64,000 nt of DNA, taken from NCBI GenBank assembly GCA_023229135.1, contig JALNZT010000023.1, forward strand, positions 1-64,000. Direction: 5' to 3'. Below, piece after piece: positions 44,278 to 52,607 of the stretch (the stretch's first letter is position 1; each line of letters begins with the position of its first letter). This DNA is from Bacteroidales bacterium. GTDB taxonomy: Bacteria; Bacteroidota; Bacteroidia; Bacteroidales; F082. Made by a program: the position numbers and the translations under genes. The notes beneath the pieces are model-generated. The model worked only from the letters and a program-made list of their open reading frames with translations, searched no databases and was not told the origin of the DNA.

Positions 44278-44882
44278 GAAAAAGCTTGCTGGCAATACTT
44301 TTGCTGGCGTTTACTGCCATTCAGGCGCAACAGGCCGACAAACAAATCTTGGCTTTTGAAAAATCATACAGCTACGAAGCAGACGGGAAATACACGGAGG
44401 CCATTCAGGAAATCCTGAACGTTTTTGAGGAAACGAGTTACGAACACAATCTGCGCTTAGGCTGGCTCTATTATATGTCAGGTCGCTTTACCGAATCGCT
44501 GCCGTATTATCAAAAGTGTTTCACGCTGAAACCCTTGTCTATCGAGGCACGGCTGGGTTATATCAATCCGGCGGCGGCCTTAGGCAACTGGACACAGGTG
44601 GAGCAACAATACGCCGAGATTTTGCGCATCGACCCGCAAAACAGCCTGGTCAATTACCGCATGGCACTGATTGCATATGGCCGCGAAGACTTTCATGCGG
44701 CTTTGCGCTACCTGAATAAGGTAATTAACTTATATCCTTTCGATTACGATACCGTTATCATGCTCGCCTGGACAGAATTGAAGCTCGGAAAACTACGCGA
44801 ATCCAAAATAATGTTTCAAAAAGCTTTACTGATTCGCCCCGGCGATGCCAGTGCATTAGAGGGATTACAGCTGATAAAATGA
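44265..44882 (+). CDS. Periplasmic TPR protein
   Basis: The 205-residue protein has a signal peptide (LLAILLLAFTAIQAQQ) and about four TPR units (KYTEAIQEILNVFEETSYEHNLRLGWLYY, ALRYLNKVINLYPFDYDTVIMLAW). It likely acts as a protein-binding scaffold in the periplasm for the neighbouring barrel protein. Last gene of the six-gene operon; 146 bases of spacer follow before a convergent gene. Confidence 0.8.
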   Translation: MDFLRKSLLAILLLAFTAIQAQQADKQILAFEKSYSYEADGKYTEAIQEILNVFEETSYEHNLRLGWLYYMSGRFTESLPYYQKCFTLKPLSIEARLGYINPAAALGNWTQVEQQYAEILRIDPQNSLVNYRMALIAYGREDFHAALRYLNKVINLYPFDYDTVIMLAWTELKLGKLRESKIMFQKALLIRPGDASALEGLQLIK

Positions 44883-45028
44883 TTGGGGGAACTTAATTGC
44901 CAGTCCTAAAATTACCTCCATACGTTATCCATAACAATATTTTATAACCTATTGATGTTTAATTTGTAAGAGAGCGCTCCTTGTAATCGGAATGTGAAAA
45001 AAAGTATGTCATAAAAAATTTATGGAAC

Positions 45029-46429
45029 TCATTTTTGGCCTTGCACCAAATACCAGTCTATCCATGTATCTAAGTGATTGACAGAATTTGGTCGAAGTAC
45101 GATCTCCCGGTTATTATCCAGCAAATACAGGCTTGGAGTTGCAAAAACATGATAGGCTACTACAGCTGGGCTTTCCCATTTTTGATAATCGCAGATACTG
45201 ATAAACGGGAAAGATTTTGCGAAATTCCTGAAGACATCTTTTTCTTCATCGAGCGAAACAAAAACGACTTCTACCTCTTGTTCTTTCCATTTCTGATACA
45301 GGCCGGCAATTTGAAAAAGTTCTTGAGGGCAAAGCGGGCACCAGCTTGCGCCAAAAATTACTACAGTATATTTACTGTGCAGGTCGGATAGTTTTTCGGG
45401 GATATTACCAGAATTGTATGCGGGAGCAAATAGGTCACCGGCAAATTCAATGTTGGGAGCTGTATTTCCTTTTTTCATGGCCCGGTAGCTTTCCAATTGG
45501 GCTGCAAAATCGTTGTTGATGGTACAAGCCTGATCGTTTAACAGCTTTAAGGCCAAATATTCCGATGCGCCGAATAAGCTGCGCCTTTCTAATAGTTTAA
45601 ACAAGTATTCTGCTATTTCATTCAGCTTTTGCTCGTTTGCCGAAAGCTTTTCAATTAAAATATCGATCGAATTATTCATTTCGAGATAAACCGAATCTAA
45701 TGTGCGACCACTGTTTTCTATCAACCAGAAATGGCTTTCGATGGTTTCTTTCAGCAGACCGCTTTTGTAAAGCCGTTCATCGGAATAATCCAATGTTCTG
45801 AAAGCCTGTACCGCAACTGGAATTTCTTCGGTTCGGTATTGGGCTATGGTAGAGACTGAACTCACTAATTTACGAAGGGGTAAATAATAACTCACATAAA
45901 AATCATTGGGTAAATTTGCCAGGAACAAACTGTCTTCGGACTTAACGCGTTGTTTTTCTTTTTCTATGGCTTGTCTTGGTTCGTTATGCACAGCAAAAAG
46001 CGAATCCTTACCGTAAATTTTTGTCAGGTAATCCCATGCACTCAGGGTTTGTTCTCTGCGCGGATGGGCTGAGGCATATTGCCCGAAAGATTGATTTTGT
46101 ACACCGTTTTCAATTACGATGGTTTCAGGTAACGCAAAGTTCCCGCCTGCCAATTGTAGGTTTTCATTTACAGCCAGGATTACTACAAAGCTTTTATTGT
46201 CGTCTGACAAAAGATAAGCCATGCCAAAGTCTTCTGTGCCGAAAGACAACTGAAACTGTCCTTTTTCATTGGTTCGTGTACTGTCAATTGCGTAAGCATC
46301 AAAGCCGTTAAAGCCAACAAGTTTAATTTGTTGATTGGCAAGATTTGGGAAAATACCTGTAATTGTATTTTGTGAAAATGCGCTAACACCAATAAAGAAT
46401 AGAACAATGATAGTGTATAGTAGTTTCAT
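45029..46429 (-). CDS. TlpA-like thiol-disulfide oxidoreductase
   Basis: The 466-residue protein has a signal peptide (LYTIIVLFFIGVSAFSQ) and an N-terminal DUF4369-like beta domain (ITGIFPNLANQQIKLVGF). A helical middle region precedes a C-terminal AhpC/TSA-thioredoxin domain with the active site WCPLC (Cys364, Cys367). Periplasmic proteins of this type reduce or isomerise disulfides or serve cytochrome c maturation; multiheme cytochromes are encoded 5 kb away, which fits but does not prove it. Own promoter at 46539-46546. Confidence 0.88.
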   Translation of the reverse strand: MKLLYTIIVLFFIGVSAFSQNTITGIFPNLANQQIKLVGFNGFDAYAIDSTRTNEKGQFQLSFGTEDFGMAYLLSDDNKSFVVILAVNENLQLAGGNFALPETIVIENGVQNQSFGQYASAHPRREQTLSAWDYLTKIYGKDSLFAVHNEPRQAIEKEKQRVKSEDSLFLANLPNDFYVSYYLPLRKLVSSVSTIAQYRTEEIPVAVQAFRTLDYSDERLYKSGLLKETIESHFWLIENSGRTLDSVYLEMNNSIDILIEKLSANEQKLNEIAEYLFKLLERRSLFGASEYLALKLLNDQACTINNDFAAQLESYRAMKKGNTAPNIEFAGDLFAPAYNSGNIPEKLSDLHSKYTVVIFGASWCPLCPQELFQIAGLYQKWKEQEVEVVFVSLDEEKDVFRNFAKSFPFISICDYQKWESPAVVAYHVFATPSLYLLDNNREIVLRPNSVNHLDTWIDWYLVQGQK

Positions 46430-46538
46430 ATAACGAACTGTTTTTAATTAGCGCCAGAAAGAAAACCTCTCTTTTTTAGGCTTTGCTTTAATTGGTGCTG
46501 CATTGTGCTTTTTCTGCTATTTCAAAAAAAATGACCAC

Positions 46539-46546
46539 CAAAAGTA
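46539..46546 (-). promoter_or_regulatory. Bacteroidota -7 box TACTTTTG for the TlpA-like gene
   Basis: TACTTTTG on the minus strand matches TAnnTTTG, 110 bases before the ATG and just after the upstream terminator. No clear -33 box was found because the terminator occupies that position. Confidence 0.45.
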
Positions 46547-46553
46547 GTATTAA

Positions 46554-46585
46554 AAACTCCCTGCCCTGCGCAGGGCAGGGAGTTT
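46554..46585 (-). terminator. Perfect 32-bp palindrome terminator after the FISUMP gene
   Basis: AAACTCCCTGCCCTGC is followed immediately by its exact complement, giving a 16-bp stem without loop bases. On the minus strand it is followed by two more T. It lies 24 bases after the stop of the gene at 46610. Confidence 0.85.
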
Positions 46586-46609
46586 AAGTATCGAAAGTGA
46601 CAGAAATGT

Positions 46610-47944
46610 CTAATCCTTAATGCAACGCACGGAGAATCCAGCCGCGCGGCTCCAGCTGCTGAGGAAGGCACCGCTGCCGAAGTTGAGGTGGCGTGTTGAC
46701 GTACCATTCACAGTAGCTGACCAATAATTGCCGGATGAGCCAACATATTCGAGCGAACCATCGCTGTAATTGCGGACGCCAGTAGCCGGCAATATAAGCG
46801 GAGAGGTAAAAGCCCCGTTTGCATCGGCGCTACTCCAACTTAGGATTTCTGCCTGCCACTCTGCTGCTGTAGGCAGCCTGTAACCACTTGGACAGGGGTT
46901 ATTGATTCCGTTTACGCCTTGCCATAGGTTATCGTTTTTCGGGCTGCGCCAATCGTAAGGTGAACTGCCTGGAATAATGAAATCTCCATGCCCGGGATTG
47001 TCGCTGCTGCTTTGCGCAGAGGTAGTAGCTGATGTTCTAATTTGATGCCCATCGGCAGCACGACCCCACTGGTATAGGTCGCCATAAGCAAAAACATCAT
47101 CACTGCTACTAGCAACCCTTGAAGCACCGAGATTGCGATCCATCCATGTTTTACCGGTAAGACTGGTTACAGATAAGGTTAAAGCCCGAACAGCACGTAC
47201 GTATAAGGTGCTGCCATCCTTAGTAAAATTTGACTGATTGCCATTGCTAAAGTTCTGCACATAAGCAGCAGCTGGTGTACCTCCACCTTCTGTAGAACTC
47301 CAATAATAGGCATTAGCAAAATCGCTGCCTCCATTTGCTGCTGCCGTGGCATTAATAGCCGCTTTATTCTGATACATTGCATCAAGCTCATCTTGTGAGG
47401 GTAAAAACCAATCGGTATAGCCGTTTAATGATAAATCTGCACAAATTTGAGCAGCAATACCAGGCGTTTGACAAATTGCTACAATAGCATTGGTGTTTTG
47501 TAAGCCTCTACCAATGGTACTTTCTAGCGCCCCGGGAATTGAAACACCTTGGCAACCCCATGTTGCTGATGTGCTTTGGTCGCTTACCGCACATATCAAA
47601 CCACCTCCATAACCATCAAGGTAAAAGACTACACCACCTTGAAGGAAATCGCCAGTTTCTATTGGTATAGTAGCTGTTCCGTCAGAACCTGCCCATGCCG
47701 CACCATTATAATAAAAGAGTTTATTTTCATCGGTATTATAGACCATAAGACCTTCTGCAGGATTAGGAATTGCTTTGATTTGCTTATTGGTCATCCGTGG
47801 CGGCAAAAAGCCCTTATTGGTGCTTTGCACATCCAGCATAGAAGAGGCATCGGGTTCTGAGTTGTCTGAATTGATGGCTACCTGAGCCAAAAGGCTGCCT
47901 GCAGTGAGCAGTAGCACTAATAAAATTGTAGTTATTTTTTTCAT
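46610..47944 (-). CDS. Secreted FISUMP-domain protein
   Basis: The 444-residue protein has a signal peptide (ILLVLLLTAGSLLAQ). Next is the N-terminal segment frequent in Bacteroidota tail-fibre-like proteins (MLDVQSTNKGFLPPRMT, GLMVYNTDENKLFYYNG), a DUF1566-like middle (GYTDWFLPSQDELDAMY), and a C-terminal FISUMP domain (WMDRNLGASRVA, FAYGDLYQWGRAADGHQ, GYRLPTAAEWQAE, FSVRCIKD). No T9SS sorting tail is present. Role unknown, presumably at the cell surface. Lies downstream of the PIGGG gene, separated by ATTCAAA repeats. Confidence 0.85.
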   Translation of the reverse strand: MKKITTILLVLLLTAGSLLAQVAINSDNSEPDASSMLDVQSTNKGFLPPRMTNKQIKAIPNPAEGLMVYNTDENKLFYYNGAAWAGSDGTATIPIETGDFLQGGVVFYLDGYGGGLICAVSDQSTSATWGCQGVSIPGALESTIGRGLQNTNAIVAICQTPGIAAQICADLSLNGYTDWFLPSQDELDAMYQNKAAINATAAANGGSDFANAYYWSSTEGGGTPAAAYVQNFSNGNQSNFTKDGSTLYVRAVRALTLSVTSLTGKTWMDRNLGASRVASSSDDVFAYGDLYQWGRAADGHQIRTSATTSAQSSSDNPGHGDFIIPGSSPYDWRSPKNDNLWQGVNGINNPCPSGYRLPTAAEWQAEILSWSSADANGAFTSPLILPATGVRNYSDGSLEYVGSSGNYWSATVNGTSTRHLNFGSGAFLSSWSRAAGFSVRCIKD

Positions 47945-47962
47945 GGTAAAAAGATTTATTTT

Positions 47963-48019
47963 AATTCAAAAATTCAATGGATTCAAAGATTCAATCCCGA
48001 ATCGGCGAGCCTCTCGGGA
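47963..48019. repeat. ATTCAAA repeats with a short GC hairpin
   Basis: Imperfect ATTCAAA/ATTCAATG units (47963-47994) adjoin a hairpin with arms TCCCGA and TCGGGA (47995-48019). The plan, short tandem units beside a GC-rich palindrome, repeats that of the composites at 17.2, 37.6 and 37.7 kb, with a different palindrome. Confidence 0.5.
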
Positions 48020-48029
48020 CTTGCAGGGT

Positions 48030-48314
48030 TCAAGGGTTTTTAAAATTAATTTCCGGTTTTTCTTCCGGTTTTTGTTGTTTAAACTGATATACTTTTCGGG
48101 CGCCATAAGCTGCTCCTAAGGTGAGCATTATGCCAAGGCCGCCACCTATGGGTGCTGAACCACCGGTTTGGTTGCCGCTATTATTAGCACCTTCGCCTGG
48201 TGGATCTGGTGGATTTTGCGCCATCAGTCCTGTCGCAGTCATAAACAGCAAGGCTGTCAATAGTATTTTGACTGGTTTAAAAAGAGTTTTTTGATTGGCT
48301 TTATCTATTTTCAT
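48030..48314 (-). CDS. Small PIGGG-tail protein, PID-CTERM-like, paralogue 2
   Basis: The 94-residue protein has a signal peptide (LLTALLFMTATGLMAQ), a Pro/Gly/Asn/Ser linker, then APIGGG, hydrophobic LGIMLTLGAAYG and basic ARKVYQFKQQK, followed by a longer polar tail than its paralogue at 14557. Eleven of the core positions (PIGGGL, LGAAYG, KVY) are shared. It starts 43 bases after the stop of a T9SS cargo gene, the same order as the first pair. Confidence 0.7.
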   Translation of the reverse strand: MKIDKANQKTLFKPVKILLTALLFMTATGLMAQNPPDPPGEGANNSGNQTGGSAPIGGGLGIMLTLGAAYGARKVYQFKQQKPEEKPEINFKNP

Positions 48315-48357
48315 AGCACTGATTTTAAGGGTTTATATAGTATATGAATTCGTGCTT

Positions 48358-49974
48358 CTAATCTTGTAGCAGCAGCCGGGTGGTTTGCACGCCTTTGGTA
48401 TGCAGCACACGTGCCAGCACGACGCCATCGGGCAGTTGGGTCATATTGAGGCGACTGGTTTGGCCGGCAGGCAATTCGGTGGCATAGAGCAGCCTGCCCA
48501 TCAGGTCGAAAAGCTGTAGCTGCAGTGTGCTGCTGCCTTCCTGCTGACTTAGTGGCTGGAGTACGATTTCTTTGCGGAAGCTGTAAACCTTGATATTATT
48601 TATAGCGCTCAGGTTTTCGTCAAGCGCGGTAACATCATAAAAATGCAGCTTAAAACGGGCCGGATCATCTTCTTTGCTGCCAATAAAGCTGTAGATATTG
48701 TTATCGCTAAGGTCATGCAGCAAGTTCTCTTTCAGATCTTCAAGCACCAGCCTTTGATCGCCCAGACGGCTGAGGTCGGCAGTGAAACTTTGTTCGCCGG
48801 TTGTTCCGGCAATAAAATCCATCTGCACCACGCGGTGGCGGTCTTCGGAAAGCAAGGGCAGGTGGTTGATGCTTAGCGTGTTGTTTGCTAAAGGCTCAAC
48901 CAAATACAGCTGCGGTGCTTTTTCGTCACCCATCATCTTGCTGCAGTCGTAACCATTATCAAAGCTTTCGGTTCCGTTGCTGCCAAAGGATACCATGATT
49001 TCGTCCCAGCTCTGGTTTTGGCTCACGCGCAGCTTCACAAAATATTCATAACCCGAGCCAACCTCCTGATTCGATTTATAGAAATCCTGACTGTGATGCA
49101 GCTTGGCTGAAGTGGGGATGGTAAGCACTGGATTTGCTGCCGTAGCCCGCACAAAAAAGGCCTGACCTTTAGGGAGAATGCCTTCTGTAAGTGTGCCACC
49201 ACCACCTGAAGTACGGTTACGGTAATTGTTTTGACCACCCGACTGATCCAGCACCCAGATGCTTTTTTCCATATTGGTCATCGTCCAGTCGGTGCTGCCT
49301 CCGTTATCAAACTGGATTGCACTGGTAAAAGGGTTGCCAACCAGGTTGAAGCCCGGCGAGCCGGAGCTTGCATTATACGTTAGCGCAGGACTGCTGCTGC
49401 TATTGAGCGTGAACGCATCACCGCTGACTGTGCCTTCAAATTTGGCCGTTACCGAGTTATCGGGCATAAGCAAAAAGCCTTCTCCGTGGTGGAGCGCCTC
49501 GTCTATGTCAATCACATACTGCCAGGCGCTTTCTGTTGGCTCACTTTCCACAAAACGCATCAGCCAGGCAGAGGGATTAGCGTCAAAGTAGAAGTTGGCG
49601 GTGGTGGCACCGGTAGTAAGTGGCACAGAAACCATGTGCCAGTGGGGACTTGAAACCCCAACATACCTTTGAATGGTAGCTTCAGCTGTGCCGGAACCAA
49701 AAATAAGACTGCCTTCCTTATCGGCATCTGAACGCACCATAACATTGGCTGCATTAGCAGAAGTAAGCGTGCCGGAAACAGTGGTATTGCCGTAAATATC
49801 AAGCATTCCACCATCTTCAATCGTGGTATTACCGGATATTGTGAGGCTCGTACCGTCTTTTACCACCACATAAGTAGCAGGTTTGACTTTTACTTGCTGC
49901 GCCAAAACTTTTTGGCCAGGCCAGGCAATAAAAAGTGCTGCCGTTATTAATAGGAGTGTTTTTTGTTTTTTCAT
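48358..49974 (-). CDS. T9SS-secreted surface protein
   Basis: The 538-residue protein has a signal peptide (LLITAALFIAWPGQKVLAQ) and a beta-helical start (DGTSLTISGNTTIEDGGMLDIYGN). A middle domain with HWHMVSVPL and FNLVGNPFTSAIQFD corresponds to that of the protein at 12006. The C-terminus is a type A T9SS sorting domain (NNIKVYSFRKEIVL, LFDLMGRLLY, GVVLARVLHTKG, RLLLQD). Predicted to be exported and surface-anchored. Paired with the PIGGG-tail gene just downstream. Confidence 0.83.
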   Translation of the reverse strand: MKKQKTLLLITAALFIAWPGQKVLAQQVKVKPATYVVVKDGTSLTISGNTTIEDGGMLDIYGNTTVSGTLTSANAANVMVRSDADKEGSLIFGSGTAEATIQRYVGVSSPHWHMVSVPLTTGATTANFYFDANPSAWLMRFVESEPTESAWQYVIDIDEALHHGEGFLLMPDNSVTAKFEGTVSGDAFTLNSSSSPALTYNASSGSPGFNLVGNPFTSAIQFDNGGSTDWTMTNMEKSIWVLDQSGGQNNYRNRTSGGGGTLTEGILPKGQAFFVRATAANPVLTIPTSAKLHHSQDFYKSNQEVGSGYEYFVKLRVSQNQSWDEIMVSFGSNGTESFDNGYDCSKMMGDEKAPQLYLVEPLANNTLSINHLPLLSEDRHRVVQMDFIAGTTGEQSFTADLSRLGDQRLVLEDLKENLLHDLSDNNIYSFIGSKEDDPARFKLHFYDVTALDENLSAINNIKVYSFRKEIVLQPLSQQEGSSTLQLQLFDLMGRLLYATELPAGQTSRLNMTQLPDGVVLARVLHTKGVQTTRLLLQD

Positions 49975-50299
49975 TGCTTTAAAGTATTGTTAAAAATCAG
50001 TTAGTTTATGTTGATTTGATTTATACAGGACTATCAACTTCAGCCTGTTTTTCTTGCAATTGTGAATAACAATTTGCACAATTGCCTACCCAAAACAAGT
50101 GGTTTTATTAAAAATCTTGCTAATCTTTCTTTGTAAAGTAAAAAATTTGTACTTTTAGCGGATATAAATACAATTATCATCACAACGCATGAAAACTCTA
50201 TCACAGGCACTAACAGTTGTCAGGAAAAGAATTTTAATCAATTAGTTAGTATCGGGTAGTTGTTCTGACAAATTTATAATACAATTTTTGTGATATATG

Positions 50300-50334
50300 C
50301 AACTCTCAATTGTATTTCAGTAATAGGAGAGTTG
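50300..50334 (+). promoter_or_regulatory. Leader hairpin before the XRE gene
   Basis: CAACTCTC (50300-50307) and GAGAGTTG (50327-50334) form a perfect 8-bp stem, followed by TTTT, 24 bases before the ATG. It could be an attenuator, a terminator for an upstream transcript, or an operator for the regulator itself. Confidence 0.5.
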
Positions 50335-50357
50335 TTTTAATCGTAAGACGGACAAAA

Positions 50358-50729
50358 ATGAATCCACTAAACGTATATATAAACATTAAAAGCTTTAGGG
50401 AACTAAGGAAAATAACACGCGAAGATATTTCGGCACAGCTTGGCATGTCAGTAAGCGGCTATGGAAAAATAGAACGAGGAGAAGTGGATATTTCGCTGAG
50501 CAAACTCGTTGCAATAGCTGATATACTTCAGGTTGAACTGTCAATCCTGATTAATTTTGAAATCAGTGAGGCGTTTCAGTTTATTTTAGAACACACCTCT
50601 ATGATTCAGTCGCCTGAACCGCGTGAAGACACGCTTAATATGTACAGAAGCCAGCTACACGAAAAATACTTATTAATGCTGGAGAAAGAAATTGAGCGTT
50701 TGAGCAAAAAACTAAAAGAAGGCCAATAA
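50358..50729 (+). CDS. XRE-family transcriptional regulator
   Basis: From the ATG at 50358 the protein has 123 residues: an HTH_3 domain (SFRELRKITREDISAQLGMSVSGYGKIERGEVDISLSKLVAIADIL) and a C-terminal coiled-coil-like helix (EKYLLMLEKEIERLSKKL) that may dimerise. It is divergent from the T9SS/PIGGG pair and may control it. The 48-base longer frame starts within the leader hairpin region and is rejected. Confidence 0.85.
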   Translation: MNPLNVYINIKSFRELRKITREDISAQLGMSVSGYGKIERGEVDISLSKLVAIADILQVELSILINFEISEAFQFILEHTSMIQSPEPREDTLNMYRSQLHEKYLLMLEKEIERLSKKLKEGQ

Positions 50730-51073
50730 TTTATCACTGTTTATTTCAAAGAATAAACTTGATTTAACAAGCTATGAAGCAGCATGTTGAGACGTTACGA
50801 AATACCATAATTGAAATTCAAAAAACGTATTGAAGTCGTTGGTATTGTGCTCTGGTTCTTTTCACTCCCTCCGTCACATACCAAGGCCCGTAATTTCGGC
50901 AAAAGCATCCTGTGAAGCATGGGTTCTGAGGAAGAAATCACCCAGCAGTCAGAAACTGTATATGCACGAAATGAAAGCTTGATCTCTTTTGATTAGACAA
51001 TCGTTCCCGGCTTTCAGAATGAGACAATAAAGATCGGAATAAGACGAAAAGGCACAGACTCCTGCTCTCTTTT
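50730..51073. other. 344-base spacer without a supported gene
   Basis: This lies between two convergent genes. No tRNA, repeat or convincing reading frame was seen. Confidence 0.6.
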
Positions 51074-51811
51074 CTAAAACATCACAGCCCGTGTGGCTAC
51101 AGCATCTTCAAGCAGAAACTCATAAAAGTAGCCCGAACCTAAATCTTTGTTCAGCACCAGGGTTCCTTCAAAAATGACGATATCTCCAACGGGAATAATA
51201 TCTTGGGTGGTTACCGTGAGATCGAAATACTTGCCATAGGTTGTGCCGTCCTGGATGTGCGCCCAGTTTTTACCCATTATTCCAGCGTTAAACTTAGTGA
51301 CTTCGCCGGTAACTTTCACGCGTTTATTGCTATATTTCTCCGCGTTTTCAAATAGCTCGGCCAGTTGTATAGCACCATCCCTGGCTTCTACTTTGATTTC
51401 CTTTTTGTCAGTTTTGGGGCGTCCTTGGTGTGGTGTGGCTTCTTGCGGTTGAGCTTGCTGCATATTGCCAAGTGTGGGTGTAGCAGCGGGAATTGGCAAT
51501 CTGCTGACGTTGTCAACAAACAGCACGAGATCAAAAGTACGGTCTAAGTCACGGCTATAAAAGTCGGCCATCTCCATGGATTGGGTAAAATGCAGTTCGT
51601 CTCCTTTTCGGGCATCCATGATGGGTACAGCGATCCAAAATTGCTGATTGCCTTCTGAAACATTCAGGTAAGAATAGGCATTGGCCTGAACCACCTCGCT
51701 TACTTCTACCGTTCGGTTGGCCGGGTCAACAGCATAGCTAACCTTGTTTGTTCCTGATTCACAAGCGCTTAATATTATTAAACTAATAAACAAAAGGAAT
51801 AAATTTCTCAT
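51074..51811 (-). CDS. Lipoprotein with C-terminal OB-fold-like domain
   Basis: The 245-residue protein has a lipoprotein signal (LFISLIILSAC, Cys17). Its C-terminal region (KYSNKRVKVTGEVTKFNAGIMGKNWAHIQDG ... DLTVTTQDIIPVGDIVIFEGTLVLNKDLGSGYFYEFLLEDA) recurs beside multiheme cytochromes in other bacteria and looks like a small beta-barrel (OB or SH3-like). The role is unknown, perhaps ligand or heme-protein binding in the periplasm. It is preceded by its own promoter, so it is a separate unit at the end of the cytochrome cluster. Confidence 0.7.
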   Translation of the reverse strand: MRNLFLLFISLIILSACESGTNKVSYAVDPANRTVEVSEVVQANAYSYLNVSEGNQQFWIAVPIMDARKGDELHFTQSMEMADFYSRDLDRTFDLVLFVDNVSRLPIPAATPTLGNMQQAQPQEATPHQGRPKTDKKEIKVEARDGAIQLAELFENAEKYSNKRVKVTGEVTKFNAGIMGKNWAHIQDGTTYGKYFDLTVTTQDIIPVGDIVIFEGTLVLNKDLGSGYFYEFLLEDAVATRAVMF

Positions 51812-51834
51812 CTTTTATTGGATTTGTTAGGTGT

Positions 51835-51842
51835 CAAAATTA
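51835..51842 (-). promoter_or_regulatory. Bacteroidota -7 box TAATTTTG
   Basis: An exact TAnnTTTG match on the minus strand, 24 bases before the ATG of the lipoprotein gene and downstream of the terminator at 51917-51950. Confidence 0.5.
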
Positions 51843-51916
51843 ACTTAAAAATTTACAATAATTTTCCTGCTCTACAAACAGAAATTCTCTACAAAATGTT
51901 CGTGAGTTTTACAGTT

Positions 51917-51950
51917 AAAAAAAATAATGCTGTCTTTATTATTGACAGCA
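51917..51950 (-). terminator. Terminator after the b-type cytochrome gene
   Basis: TGCTGTC pairs with GACAGCA around a 9-base loop, and the minus strand continues ATTATTTTTTTT. It lies 37 bases after the stop at 51987. Confidence 0.8.
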
Positions 51951-51986
51951 CTATTTCACCTTTCACTATTTATTGAAAAAAACAAC

Positions 51987-52604
51987 TCAATGCGGTTCGT
52001 GATAACCATTCATCATACTTTTAAAATTACTTATCGGACTGCTTCCCATGGTTGAAAAATACACATGAATCACCAGGAACATCGAAAGCATAAAGCCCAC
52101 GATAGTATGCAATATTGCTGTTAAGAAAATACCGGAACTCTGAAACACTTTTTCAATAATAAACTCCGGGAACATCAGCGCCAGGCCAGTGATGATGATG
52201 ACAGGGATTAGTCCGTACATAGTAATCAGGTAGGTAACTTTTTGTAAGGGGTTAAACTTCCTGGATTTGGTCACTGGAAAAGGCGATGGACGTTTTTTAA
52301 ATACGCCAAACAGGTAATATTCCATCTGAAGGATAAGTTCTTTATAGAGTCCGGATAATTTCAACTGGTAGAAACTGCCATTTTTTGTAGAGAAATTTCC
52401 TGCCAGAAAAATAAGGTAGTTAAAACTTAAAATCAGTCCGGCAATATTATGAAACTGCACAGCAAGGTCAAAACGGATAAGCGGCAGGTCGGGGTTTGAA
52501 TATTGCATACTAAGGCCGGTAGCCAGCAGCACCAAAAATAAAAGCGCATTAATTCCGTGCCAGATGCGTAACCAGATAGGATATAAATAGATGCGTTCAG
52601 CCAT
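51987..52604 (-). CDS. Membrane cytochrome b (b561/thiosulfate-reductase-b-like)
   Basis: The 205-residue integral membrane protein has four helices carrying histidines suitable for two b hemes: IWLRIWHGINALLFLVLLATG, LAVQFHNIAGLILSFNYLIF, ILHTIVGFMLSMFLVIHVYF. Family members oxidise menaquinol and pass electrons to periplasmic cytochromes or reductases. It starts three bases after the seven-heme gene stop, so the two are one unit, consistent with a quinol:cytochrome c electron exit. Confidence 0.85.
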   Translation of the reverse strand: MAERIYLYPIWLRIWHGINALLFLVLLATGLSMQYSNPDLPLIRFDLAVQFHNIAGLILSFNYLIFLAGNFSTKNGSFYQLKLSGLYKELILQMEYYLFGVFKKRPSPFPVTKSRKFNPLQKVTYLITMYGLIPVIIITGLALMFPEFIIEKVFQSSGIFLTAILHTIVGFMLSMFLVIHVYFSTMGSSPISNFKSMMNGYHEPH

Positions 52605-52607
52605 GGA

